Assembly: GCA_028023455.1 (NCBI GenBank)
Contig: JAQFVV010000142.1
Location: 825,941 to 889,940 of the forward strand
Reading direction: 5' to 3'
DNA length: 64,000 nucleotides
Origin: Epiperipatus broadwayi
Taxonomy: Eukaryota > Onychophora > Udeonychophora > Euonychophora > Peripatidae
Made by a program: the position numbers and the translations under genes. Shown piece after piece: positions 27,311 through 39,131 of the stretch. Below the pieces are notes generated by a model that saw only the letters and a list, made by a program, of their open reading frames with translations, was not told the origin of the DNA and did no database searches. Position 1 is the first letter of the stretch; every line of letters starts with the position of its first letter.

Positions 27311-27982
27311 AGCATATAAATGTTAAAAAGACTAAAGTAATGTTTAATCGATTTGCTCAAAATATGAAAATAAAGATTGATTATGAAGAATTAGAAGAAG
27401 TTAACAGTTACAAATACCTTGGTCAGATTATTAATACAGATGGAAACATAATGGAGAAAATTAATCATAGAATTAAACTTGGTTGGAGTGCTTTGGTAGA
27501 AATAACTTGATACTAAAAGGAAATATGCCTATGTGTTTGAAAAGGATGTTTTTTAACAAATGTGTTTTACCAGTTCTTACTTATGGATCTGAGACTTGGA
27601 CACTTAATAGAAGAGCAATACAGAGATTTCAGACCACTCAAAGGAGTATGGAGAGATGTATGTTGGGAGTAACAAGAAGAGATCGAAAACACAATGTATG
27701 GGTAAGACAACAAACAGGTGTTACTGTCCTTATTGAAAAAATTAAAAGATTGAAATGGAGTTGGGCTGGACATATTGCTAGAAGAGATTATAATAGATGG
27801 ACAATTGAAATTTTAAACTGGATTCCAAGAGATTGTAAAAGACCCAGAAAGAGACCACATGTGAGATGGATGGTGAAATAAGAGAAGAGAAGCTAAAGAT
27901 CGGAGAAGATGGATTAAATTTGGAGAGACCTTCATCCTGCAGTGGATTGATAATGGTTGATGATGATGATGATGATAATCAT
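27311..27982 (+). pseudogene. 5'-truncated RTE-type LINE, 3' end with (TGA)n tail
   Basis: The fragment starts in the reverse-transcriptase thumb (INVKKTKVMFNRF, then YKYLGQIINTDGN). It continues through LPVLTYGSETWTLN, MLGVTRRDRK, LKWSWAGHIARR and DCKRPRKRPHVRWM, then in a third frame AKDRRRWIKFGETFILQW, with a stop near 27959. These are the standard C-terminal blocks of RTE-like endonuclease-reverse transcriptase polyproteins. The longest open part is 27483-27881. Frame changes near 27487 and 27882 break it. It ends in a short TGATGATGA run (27956-27976), the tandem-triplet 3' end usual for RTE elements. The catalytic YxDD and the endonuclease domain are missing, consistent with 5' truncation during insertion. 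Confidence 0.8.
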
Positions 27983-28850
27983 AAATAAATATGTTACAAA
28001 CTTTCATCACATTTTTATCAGCCAACACCATTAAACAAGTGTATTTTTAAGTTACAATTTATGTTTGTGGAAGTAAAGTTGAGTTTGCTTACATTATAAT
28101 TTACAAATTTGTTTAATTATAAGCACTAGTAAAAAGAGATTAAATTTTAAGCTTAAATATATTTCTGTTATTTTAAAATTAGAGTATGATCATAAATTAA
28201 AAAAAAATTATAATAATTTCATGTTTAAGAGTAATTGGTGAACATTTATAAATTGACTAATTATATTTATATCAAATATTTGCTTGCTCTTAAAGTGAAA
28301 GCAGTGATTTCAATAATAACACTTGATTTAAGTATATAAAAATAATAACATTAGAATGTAGAGAACCAAATCCCCTGAATAAGACTGGTTTAGTAGTTTG
28401 CATTTTCTGATGTCTCATTATTTGTTTATGGAAGTAATAACAGTTTATTTAAATTTTATTTTAAAAATAAGAAAGTCAAATATAATTAATCTGAAGGCAA
28501 ATGTGCAGGAATTATAAGTGTCTAGCAGTAATTTATGTTTTTCACATTTATTTTACAAATTTTATGATTCCTAATGTAAAATAATAGTAAATTTAAAAAA
28601 GTATTTCTAATAGGATGGATGAGTCATAAAATATTTTATTAAAAGATGTAAAAAAAAGAGAGAGAGAGAGAGAGAAGAAAGATGTCAATATTTTTTTTAG
28701 AAAACTTTTTATATTTCAAAAAATCTTGAGAATTTAATCTCTAATATTTTTATATGAATTTATTAACAATTGATTTGAAAAAAATATTAAACATGAGTTC
28801 AGTATTTTTTAATAAAACATACCTCATCTGTCAGAAGTAATGTCCAGGCA
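27983..28850. other. A+T-rich spacer, no gene seen
   Basis: Contains a short (GA)n run near 28657-28675. Nothing else recognisable between the LINE tail and the start of the old LTR. Confidence 0.45.
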
Positions 28851-30590
28851 TGTATATTGAAATTTGAGATGCATTTCAGTATGTGGTAAGATCTCAGTCA
28901 TAATTTTTTTTCTTTCTTGTTTGATTTTGGATGATGAATATGATAACTTATAAAGTATTAACTGTGTTGCTATAAGAACAATAATATTAATATAAAATTG
29001 TTTATTATTAATTTTATTATAAGATTGTAAATTGACTTAATTCATTTTTAAAAGAAAAATATATGTGTGAATAATAAAGTATATGGTTTGAATGAAATTA
29101 TTATTTTTCCTTTTGTTATATGTTTTGTTTAGTTACTGCATTCACTATAGTAAATTATAAACAATACAAATAAATGTTTAATATTTCATATATATTTGTA
29201 TTTTTTTATTGGTATGATATTATACTAAGAAAATATGTATAATAATACCATATGTTTCCAGTGTAATATATTGAAAATGTAGTGTATATTGTTTATTTTT
29301 GTTGAAATGAAAAATAGTATTGGTATTTTAAAAATATAAATTGTTGTTGTATGTAATATTTCTAAAATATTTATTTTATTAGTTGTATAATATAATTTTT
29401 ATTAGAAGAACACTACCAGAAATTGCTTAAAAGAATAAATATAGAAGATTACTACAGCTACACTGATGGTAATAACAAAATGTTCTCTCTTCCTTTTGCT
29501 TTAAACAGAAGCACATATAACTTTCTTTATATGATTTTTTAATTTTACCTTAAAATATATAATTGACTTAACAAAATGGAGGGGTAAGAAACAACGTTGC
29601 CTGCCTATGAACTGTGATAACTTTCTGAGAAAATTTTATTAGAAAATGATAATTTATTATAAAAGGAAAAATCATTGTATTACTCCATTACATAGTAAAT
29701 CATTAAACCATTTATATCCTTTAAAGTGGATGTTATGTATATTTTAAGAATGGGGTGCAAACATCAGAAGGTGTATAAGAATAATATTTACTTGCTTGTA
29801 GATTGATTGATCAAATTTATTTAAGATATGAATCAGTTTAATTTCTCAATGTATCATCCTAAATAAAAGCTAGTACCATCTATTCATTCATATTATTTTT
29901 AAATAATATTTGTTCATGGAAGGATATCTCTTCATCTCATAATGAATATAAACTATTACATAATATCATATAAACCAAACATTTATTATTTGAAAGAATA
30001 ATTTGGATATATACATAAAACATCAGACTAGACTAAATGTATGAATTTAAAGTCATTGAACATACCTTATATATTCTCTGGAATAAAGGCATACTATTGT
30101 CTTATAGATCAAAATTGACATCAGAATTATGATACCATTCTGGCAATATAGTATTTAAAGATTCTTATTTAGATTGTTTTGTTATATTCGCCATTATTAT
30201 TGATATATATTTTTTGTCTATTTTCATTTAAATAATGCATTTATTTATTGACAAATAATATATAGTTTAAATTAATTAGTGATCTATTCACATACCAAAA
30301 TATAATAGATTTACTCATATCTTTTGGCATACTAATTGTTATTTCAATATTCAAAATATATTCCCTTTTTTTAAAAAAAATGATTTCAGGTGTATCATTT
30401 AGATTAACAGTTCAAAAAGATTTTATTGTGATATGTATTAATATTATTATGTTCTCTTAAATTTTTGCTAACAAAAAACAAGATTTATATTTGTATATAT
30501 GTGGTTTTTTAAATTAAAATATAAATATAATATACATTACCCTTTATAATATATATATATATATTAACGGTAAATACAATATTATAGCCT

Positions 30591-30648
30591 AAATTCTTTT
30601 GTAATGCTTTAGATTACGTGGTAACCTCATCAGCTTTAACTGAATTTC
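30591..30648 (-). ncRNA. Hammerhead-like motif 3' of PLE 1
   Basis: On the minus strand CTGATGA (30627-30633) is followed by a GGTTA-CCACG-TAATC hairpin and TAAAGC, where GAAA would be expected; one core base (G12) has changed. AAATTC upstream and GAATTT downstream can pair as an outer part of stem I. PLEs are known to carry hammerheads in their terminal repeats, and the position just after the reading frame fits. Probably inactive. Confidence 0.5.
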
Positions 30649-30666
30649 AAATTTTTAAACTTAATG

Positions 30667-31587
30667 TTACATATATTTCCATAAGCTGTGTATGGCCATA
30701 TTTGCAACTTGCCTATTAATAACGTCGTTCTTATATTTATCAATTAATATTACCTCTTTAATTTTGCTCTTTTTATGATTTCTTTCTTCCCTTAATATTT
30801 TTATTTTATTACTATTAAATGTAAACTTATAATTACAAGTCTTTTCATGGTCAAAGAATACTGAAGCTGCATTAAATTGATTATTTATGTTATTTTTAAT
30901 TCGATTAAATAATAATTGATGCTTCTTCAATCTTTTTTCCACAGAACATCTCGATTCACCGATGTAAAATTTCTGACATTCACATAAAATTTGATAAATT
31001 ATATTAGTTCTTTGCATTGGAGGAACACAAAATGAAATATTATACTTTTCTTTAAATATATTCTTAATTAATTTAGATTGCACGTTATTTATAAATGGCA
31101 TACATATCCACTTTTTATTATCTAAAGTAACACTGCAAACACTTTTCTTATTATTAAATGAATTTACAGTATGCAAGATTTGGTTTTTATCATAACCAAC
31201 CTTTAAAAGTTCATTAGCAAAGAGTTCAATATTTAAAATTTTATCACTCTTATATTTACATAATTTAGCATTGTGATGCAAAAATGATTTCAGACTTGCC
31301 ATTTTATGTATCATTGGAACATGTGATTTAAAATGAATATATCCTCTTTCTCCAATAGATTTAAAAAATAATTTATAATTTAAATCAGTAGCATCTCTAA
31401 ATATTTGTAAATCCAAAAATTTTATTTTTCCATTTTGTTCATTCTCAATAGTCCATTTTAAATTGTTTAAATTATTCATTTTATATAAAAGAACATCAAT
31501 AATGTCTTTAGAACCACAAACAAAAATATCATCAACATATCTAGTATAAATTTTAATATCTTCAAAATTATAAGAATGTAATTGAAA
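30667..31587 (-). pseudogene. PLE reverse transcriptase C-terminus plus GIY-YIG endonuclease
   Basis: The open frame runs uninterrupted for about 306 codons, from a stop at 31588-31590 down to 30667. It opens in the reverse-transcriptase palm: RYVDDIFV, with catalytic Tyr-Val-Asp-Asp at 31528-31539. It continues through the thumb (IKFLDLQI, GYIHFKSHVP) and ends in a GIY-YIG nuclease domain (NIIYQILC then KFYIGES, about residues 195-210 of this frame). Between them are a CVPP block and paired cysteines, as in PLE linkers. A conventional Met start lies at 31479. The N-terminal half of the reverse transcriptase is absent, so the protein would be inactive, although this portion carries no stop. 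The GIY glycine is replaced by Asn. The domain order is diagnostic of endonuclease-positive PLEs. Confidence 0.85.
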
Positions 31588-32659
31588 TCACTACAAAAGA
31601 ATTTAGACTATAATATTGTATTTACCATTAATTTTTTCTTTATATATATATAAAGTATATAAAAAAAGTGTATATATTAAACTATCTTATATCTTGGAAA
31701 GTAGAAATGTCCTGCAACATATTTTGTGTTACACACACACACACACACTCACATATATATACATTTGGTAATAAATAATTGGAGATTAATAGGCAATAAC
31801 ATATGCAAATATTGAATTAATGTCAATTAATGATTTATTGTACATCCAATTAGATTATAGGTGTACATATTGATTGTTTACAATCTAATCATTATCATAT
31901 ATGTATTTTTATTATATAATTGCATTATTTATTAATAAATTTTAATTAAACTTAAATAAAATAAACTTGTCTCATTATTGTTTACATGTGCAACACAAAT
32001 TTATTGCTTAATAACATTTGAGTGAAAGACAATCAATTAACCACATCACAAAATTTATTTGAAATAACTGTATTACATAATCCAACAATCAAATCCCAGA
32101 ATTAGTAAGTAAGCATGGTTGTATTATTTATTCTTGTACTGAATTCTATGGTTATTATCTGACTAGATCTAAACTCTATATGATAATCATAATCAAATAT
32201 TTACATGTTTTAAAATTAAAATTGTTTAGATAATTACTGTATTGAATTCACGGTTAGTTGTTAAGGTCTTAATCTGGATTGTAAATCAAGTTTAAACATT
32301 CAATTTTAATATTTATATTTGATTATAACAAATGCTAATAATTCTTTTTATATGTTTGATTGTTATAATATACAGTTTTAATATTTTAGTTATAGGAAAT
32401 ATAAAATAAAATATAAATATAAATATCCAATAAAAATCTACTGTTTCTTTTATAAATTGGTATGATTTGATAGTATAGATTCAAGATTATTTAATAAGTT
32501 CATTGATATTACATCCTTATAGAGTATTTTGTTTTATTATAACTAGATTAATTAGCAAGGGTAAAATTGATATAGCATGGTTGAGTTAGTATTATTTATC
32601 AATCTAGGATTTAAAATTAAATATTGAGTCATATATTTATTTAAATATTATAATACATA

Positions 32660-33016
32660 GGGGATATGAGCACAGACTTCCACACCACTCACCACTCTCC
32701 ACTCCATCTCATAACACTGATACACTTGAACACATATATGTCAAAAAGATAAATAATCACCAATATCTGTATTTCATCAGCAATCATCAGTTGGTCCAGA
32801 TTACCACCTCCACACATATATGTTATAAGTGCTCAGTTATATATTTAGATAGCAAATCTTCATACTTTAATGGACAGGCTTCAATATACTCCACACTCCA
32901 ACTCTTCAACCATCCATCCAATTGAAAATCTGATGATGGAATGCTCAAAGGCTATGCTGAGGCCAAGATGGAGTGAAGAGTGGTGGGTGGTATGAAAGTC
33001 TGTGCTCATATACCTA
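32660..33016. mobile_element. MITE with about 47-bp terminal inverted repeats
   Basis: GATATGAGCACAGACTT on the left (32663) mirrors AAAGTCTGTGCTCATATA on the right (to 33013), and the arms continue through ACCACTC and CACTCCATCT blocks for about 47 bp with few mismatches. There is no coding capacity. It is missing at the matching site of the 3' LTR (about 39960), where flanking sequence is continuous, so it inserted after the LTR element did. TA bases at the ends would suit a Tc1/mariner-type duplication, but this is not certain. Confidence 0.7.
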
Positions 33017-34002
33017 TATATTACATATATAGACACAGGTATATAATAAGCCTGTGTTTCAGTTATGAAATATTGTAACTATTGTAAACTTATAGTATGT
33101 ACTAAAGGTATTATCTCAATCATTCATAAATTATTTTATTTAGATATCAACATTTTTAAATTTTAGCATAACTTTATATTATTAAAAGCAATGTGATTAT
33201 AAGTAAAATATATCTTAAGCATATATCATTGTTTTGAGACAGTGATATTTGATTTAATTGCTTTATTTTAATCTATTTTAAGTAAGAATAGTATTTAGGG
33301 TATTTAAAATGGATAATTTAGTTCGTTTTGTATTTATTCTAAATGCTGTTTGAACTCATGATGCTATAATAAAGATTATTATCACTGTTTTTGTATAGTA
33401 TTAGTCAAATATGTGATTAGATAAAGGAGTATTTTAAATACTTAATGATTATTTATTGATTAGTATTTGTTAGCTTACTTTATTATATTCATTCAATTAT
33501 GAATGACACTATTATTGATGACTGTTATAAAATTCGTATCATTTTTATTTGATTTACATTTTATTTAGTTATAAATAATGTCAGCTTCAGGGATTATTTT
33601 CCTTGTATTGCATAGGCCGATTAATGACTGAGCTATATATTATTCAGGTTATATTAAAGTTATTATTTCCCATTGGATATTTTCAATATGGTATAAATGC
33701 TGCCAAAATCAGAGGTGTCATTACAGAGATTAACATATATATATATTCACTGCTACAAACATCACTGCAATTTAAAGGGCATAATTAAACAGGATCACTC
33801 TATCATGACATTGTAATATTTGATTTGTTACAAATGGCTCTCAAATCTGTGGTGTATTAAAAGAATACTATACTCATTTTTATCCTGTTACAAGTTGCAC
33901 TCTAACTTTAAGAACAATAATAAGCGTTATTTCATCATCATTTTTTCATGTCAGTTATAAAATGCTGTCCAAACCTGTAGGGCAACTTTTTTTTCTGTTA
34001 CA

Positions 34003-36997
34003 CCTGGCACAGCCAACTTAGGACTAATGAAAAATCAAAATTTGAGCATCATATATATGCAGATGAATATGATATTGTATCTTGTATACATTAATAAGGT
34101 TTTATAAATAATCGTGTTGTCGTTCCTTTATAGATTTTAATAATAGCTGGATGGTTGTGGACAAATATTTTATATAAAATAATAAATAAATTTAATGTAT
34201 TTTACCATTCATTTTGGTTAAAGAAAGGATATTATTTTTTTCTGTAAAATAATGAGTAAATATAAAAGCATTAGTGTTAATATGTTGTCAGAATCTGAAG
34301 TGATTTTTTCTAGAAATGATGAGAATAATCTGGGAAGAGATGAGAAAAATGAATAATAAGTTTAAATAAGTAAATAAAAAAAATTAATGATTATTACAAA
34401 TAAATAAATAATATGTTTGATGCTCAACTTATAAAAATGAATAATTGGTTTGTAATTAAAAATAGAAAAAAAAAAAAAATTCAGAGAAAAAGTGAATAAT
34501 AAGTTAGATTAAACTAAAGAATCTAAAGAAGTAAAAATAGAAAATATTAAAATGTCAGAACCAGCTTTCTTAGAAACAATAACTTATAATTGAAAAGGTA
34601 GAAATGATTGTTCAGATGATTTAGTAGAAATAAAGTATATAAATTAACAGAGAAGCTTGGATAAGAATCTTTTAAATGTTGAATCATTAAAATGAAAGGT
34701 AAAGATAATCAAAGAATTATAAATAAATGTAGTTGGAAAATAAAGTTAGTTTGTAGGGGGTTAAAAATTTGAAGAGTGAATGTGGTGATAATATAGATTG
34801 AAGATGCATGACACAAGTATATAAAAATATATACTACAGAGCAATGGAAAGATGGACAATAATTTTCTAAAAAGTCACAATTGTAATGATGAAGAAAAAA
34901 AAGAATATATCCTATAAGAAACCAATTAAGCAATCATTCAAAGGAAAAGTTTATAATAATGTAGTGAAAGAGAAAGACAATAAACCTTCAAAAAGATGGA
35001 TTAAGACTTTATTTCATGAGAAAACATATAGTAAGGATAACTATGTAGTGGATGATAATGTAAATAATGAGATTTCTTTGTTGTTTCATTGAAAAATATT
35101 GAAAGTAGTTGAACATTACATAGAGATGGAGAAATCTTGATTCCAGTTTAATACTATGATAAACTTGGAGGCATTATTTCATTAAAGACCCAAGATTTGA
35201 TTAATGAATTAATGAGTTTATGTATGAATGGAAAAGAGAACATAAAATGCTTGCTCTTTGAAACATGTCAGGAAGAACTTAACTAGTGGTGATGAGTAGG
35301 TGGTTTAATAAGTTAGAGTTATAGGATGTAAGGTTTTAGTATGTATACTAATTGTGGATTGAAAATATTTGTATGATTAAGCATTTTTAGTGAGGACTCA
35401 GCTAAATGAAAGATGTGTGCTTGTGCTCAAAACCCATGTAGATTGATAATAAAACAGCAGTTGAAAAATATCATGGGTTCACTACAGAGTAGCTGGTAAA
35501 AAGAAATTTCCAGTGAAATGATAATTATAAATTCTCAGTTAAAATTAGATATTCAGTAGAGTTTTCCTGACATTTGCAAAAAGCTACTCAAACCCAAGAG
35601 TCCCTGATTATCAACCATGTATTGCACAATTTGGCTCACAAGGTTGTTGCAACATCCTTCAAAAATTCAAATAGGGTTTAGTTAACATTTAGTCAGTGTA
35701 CTTTAGTATTGATAGTGACTTTAAACATAGTACCTTTTCTATTTTAAACCCAGATCATTCTCAATGTTAATTTGCATTTAGATAGTCTATCATATGGAAT
35801 GGTGATTTTAAGGTTGGTACATTTATTACAAAGAGTTTAAAGCCAGTAGCATCATTTGAATAAATGTGATTTATTTAATAAAGTTAGAGTATTATTTCCC
35901 ATGTTTTAGTATTTGAATTTAGACATCATAATAGTTGATATTAATGTAATTATATATGTTTAAAATCAAATGTGAGATCTCTATTTGATATTTTAATGAG
36001 AATAAGGAATATTTTTTTAAACAAGTGATATTTATAAGATGATAATGTGATAGTATGTAATGTGATAAAAAGAGTAATTATCTCTTAAGTATTTATATTT
36101 ATAGCTTCTTGTGTTATTTATGAAGTATTATATGATCCTAAAGATACGAATATTATGAAATCACTTGAAGATGTGAAATACGTTTTATGTTTGCTTATTG
36201 GTGATGAAAATAGATATAGCTATTAATAAATACTGGCTGATGATATTTGGTTTTAAATAATTTTAGCAGGAATTTTAAATAATTTTACTTTATGAACCAA
36301 GTTTTGGGAATATAAATTTATTTTCACAGTTGATAGTGCACATGATGTTTAAAAAAGAATATTATATTCGAAAATAAAATGAAAATGCATTATATATTAA
36401 AAAAGAGAGAAAATGTTATCAATGTTTTATGGTATTATTGGTAAAAACGATGAATTAGTTAATTTTTATATAAGAAATTTTAGTATTAAGTATTATGTTA
36501 TTTAACTATAATAAATTTAAAGTCATATTATTAAAAAAAGTTATTAAAATTGATAATGATCTAAAAGAACAATTTCAAAATTAAGATAAGACTTTAGCTA
36601 CTATAATTGGCAAGTTTTATGAGGGATCAAAAGAACACAGATATAGTTGTACTTTATGTTACATTGTTTATAAATTTTGAATGAACAAATTTTTGTTAGT
36701 CATGATACTGTGACTTGTTATTCTTTAGAGAATTATAATGAAATAATGGTAACATAGTAAGAAGAGAAGAATAAAAGGAGTGATTTGGTGTTGTTTTGGT
36801 GAGTGTACAATTAATGTATTTAGAATTCATTAGAATGGAATTATTAAATAACATGTGAAGATGAGGAAGAAGAAAAGAATAGATAATTGTGTATATTTAA
36901 ATGAAGATAGTTTATTGTATACATTTAAAGATAATAATAAATCACTGTTGTTAGTTTCTATAAAAAAAGAACATTTTTTTCATTAAAAAGAGGATGT
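34003..36997 (+). pseudogene. Decayed internal region of the old LTR element
   Basis: The primer site begins at TGG 34005, two bases after the LTR. A 34-codon frame starting at ATG 34252 (MSKYKSISVNMLSESEV) may be the start of the original protein. Further plus-strand coding-like pieces include the Lys-rich frame at 34886-35092, YDPKDTNIMKSLEDVKYVL near 36128 and KEHRYSCTLC near 36640, the last holding a Cys-x2-Cys pair. Stops are frequent. I see no reverse transcriptase, integrase or protease motif. The composition (Lys, Asn, Glu, Ile) resembles the intact protein of the young element, but no segment-level similarity is clear by eye. Confidence 0.4.
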
Positions 36998-38628
36998 TGT
37001 GCCTACTGAAATGTGAGATATATTGTGAAATGTGATAAGATATCTGTCATATTTTTTTTTCTTTCTTTCATGTTTGATTTTGAATGATGAATATATTAAC
37101 CTATAAAGTATTAACTGTGTTGCTATAATAACAGTGATATTAATATAAAATTATTTATTAATTTTATTATAAGGTTGTAAATTAATCATTTTTAAAAGAA
37201 AAAAAAGAAAGTAATAAAGTATATGGTTTGGATAAAATTTTTATTATTTTTTTGTTATATGTTTTGTTTAGTTATTACATTCACTATAGTAAGTTATAAA
37301 CAATACAAATAAATGTTTATATTTCATATATATTTGTTTTTTTTTAATTTGTATGATATTATGCTAAGGAAATATGTATAATACCATATGTTTCCAGTGT
37401 AATATATTAAAAACGTACTGTAAATTGTTTATTTTTATTTGAAATGAAAAATAGTATTGGCATTTTAAAAACATAAATTTTTGTTGTATGTAATATTTCT
37501 AAAATATTTATTTTTATTAGTTGAATAATACAATTTTTATTAGAAAAATGCTACCAGAATTTCCTTAAAAGAGTAAATATAGAGGGTTACTATAGATACA
37601 CTGACATCAATAAGAATATCTTATTAAATAGGATTGAATAGTTTGAACTCATTTTTCTCTCTCTGTTTTTTCTTTAAACAGAGGCACATATAACTTTCCA
37701 TATATGATTTTTTTAAAATTTACTTTAAAAGTATATAATTGAATTAACAAATTGAAGGGGTAAAATCAACATTGTTTGACTATGAATTAGGGCAGCTTAC
37801 TGACAAAATTTTATGATAAAACAATTTATTATATAAAAAAAGATCATCAAATTGCTTCATTATGCTGTAAACTGTCAAAATATTATCTTAAAAATGGATG
37901 TTATGTATATTTTAAAGATAAAATACAAGCATTTAAAGATGTGCAAAATCCATATTTACTTGCTGGTGTAATTAAATTAGATCGATTGATCACATTTATT
38001 TAAGATGTGAATTTTTTTAATTTCCTATTGTATCATCCTAGGTAAAAGTTAGCATCTATTCATTCATATTATTTTTAAATAATATTTGTTCACGAATTGA
38101 TATCTCTTCATATCATCATAAATATAATCTATTACTTATGTGTTTAACATTATCTAAACCAAATACTTATTATTTAAAAGAATAATTTGGATATATACAT
38201 AAAACATCTAATTTCAACAAAATGTTTTTTGAATTTAAAGTTCTCGTACATACATTATATCTTTCCTGGAATAAACACATACTATTGTTTTATAGTTTGA
38301 AATAGATCTCAGAACTGTGATGCCATTCTGTAAATACAGTATTTAAAAAGTCATTCAGGTCATTTATTTATATTTATCATTATTATTGATATACATCTAT
38401 CTTCATTTAAAATGTAAATTTATTTATTGATGAATAATCTATAGTTTTAATTTAATTAATGATCTATTCACACACCAAAATATAAGAGAGTTATGTTTTC
38501 CTAAGTTTAAACTTATTTCTTGTTCCATAATAGTTATTATTTTAATATTTAAAATATATTCTTTTGTTTTTTAAAAACTAACTTCAGGTGTATCTTTTAG
38601 ATTAAAAGTTCAAAATGATTTTATTGCA

Positions 38629-38727
<99 letters not shown>
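38629..38727 (+). repeat. (ATT)n microsatellite inside the 3' LTR
   Basis: About 33 repeats. The matching place in the 5' LTR (about 30440) has only two or three ATT-like triplets, so the array grew after the LTRs formed. Confidence 0.9.
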
Positions 38728-39032
38728 TTGTTCTCTTAAATTTTTACTAACAAAGAACAAGATTCATCTTTGTATATATGTGTTATTTTTTATTATATAT
38801 ATATATAAAGTATATAAGAAAAGGTATATATTAAACTCTCTTATATCTTGGAAAATAGAAATGTCTTGCAATATATTTTGTTTTACAAAGACATATATGT
38901 TTTGTATTTGGTATTAAATAATTGGAGATTAATAGGCAATCACACATGTAAATATTGAATTAATGTCAATTAATGATCTATTGTACATTCAATTAGATTG
39001 TAGATGTACATATTTATTGTTTACAATCTATT

Positions 39033-39035
<3 letters not shown>

Positions 39036-39128
<93 letters not shown>
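39036..39128. repeat. (TA)n tract with central GATGAA interruption
   Basis: Two TA blocks meet at ATGATGAATAT; with the flanking ATCAT the whole forms a near-perfect palindrome. The 5' LTR has no such array at the matching site. Confidence 0.9.

Positions 39129-39131
<3 letters not shown>

Larger units (their letters stand above)
30564..31631 (-). mobile_element. PLE remnant 1 with inverted terminal arms
   Basis: Arms of about 43 bp at 30564-30606 and 31589-31631 are inverted copies with three mismatches and enclose a minus-strand PLE coding fragment. PLE insertions are known for pseudo-LTRs that can be inverted. The insertion lies in a TA tract with CTTTATA on both sides (about 30542 and 31637), likely the target duplication. 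The matching place in the other LTR (about 38790-38812) lacks the element, giving a paralogous empty site. The 5' part of the element, before the YxDD motif, is missing. Confidence 0.75.
28851..34002 (+). repeat. 5' LTR of the old element, with two insertions
   Basis: Starts at TGT (28851), ends TTACA (33998-34002). It holds the PLE at 30564-31631 and the MITE at about 32660-33016, neither of which is in the 3' LTR. Its last 430 bp carry the motif TTA(C/T)A-(2-3 nt)-TGGC or a variant at 33569, 33692, 33828, 33887, 33954 and 33998, the last being the LTR/primer-site junction. Confidence 0.6.

Noticed and set aside
38615-38917. 100-codon frame starting with poly-Leu
   Set aside because: It is the (ATT)n array read in one frame, followed by non-coding LTR sequence.
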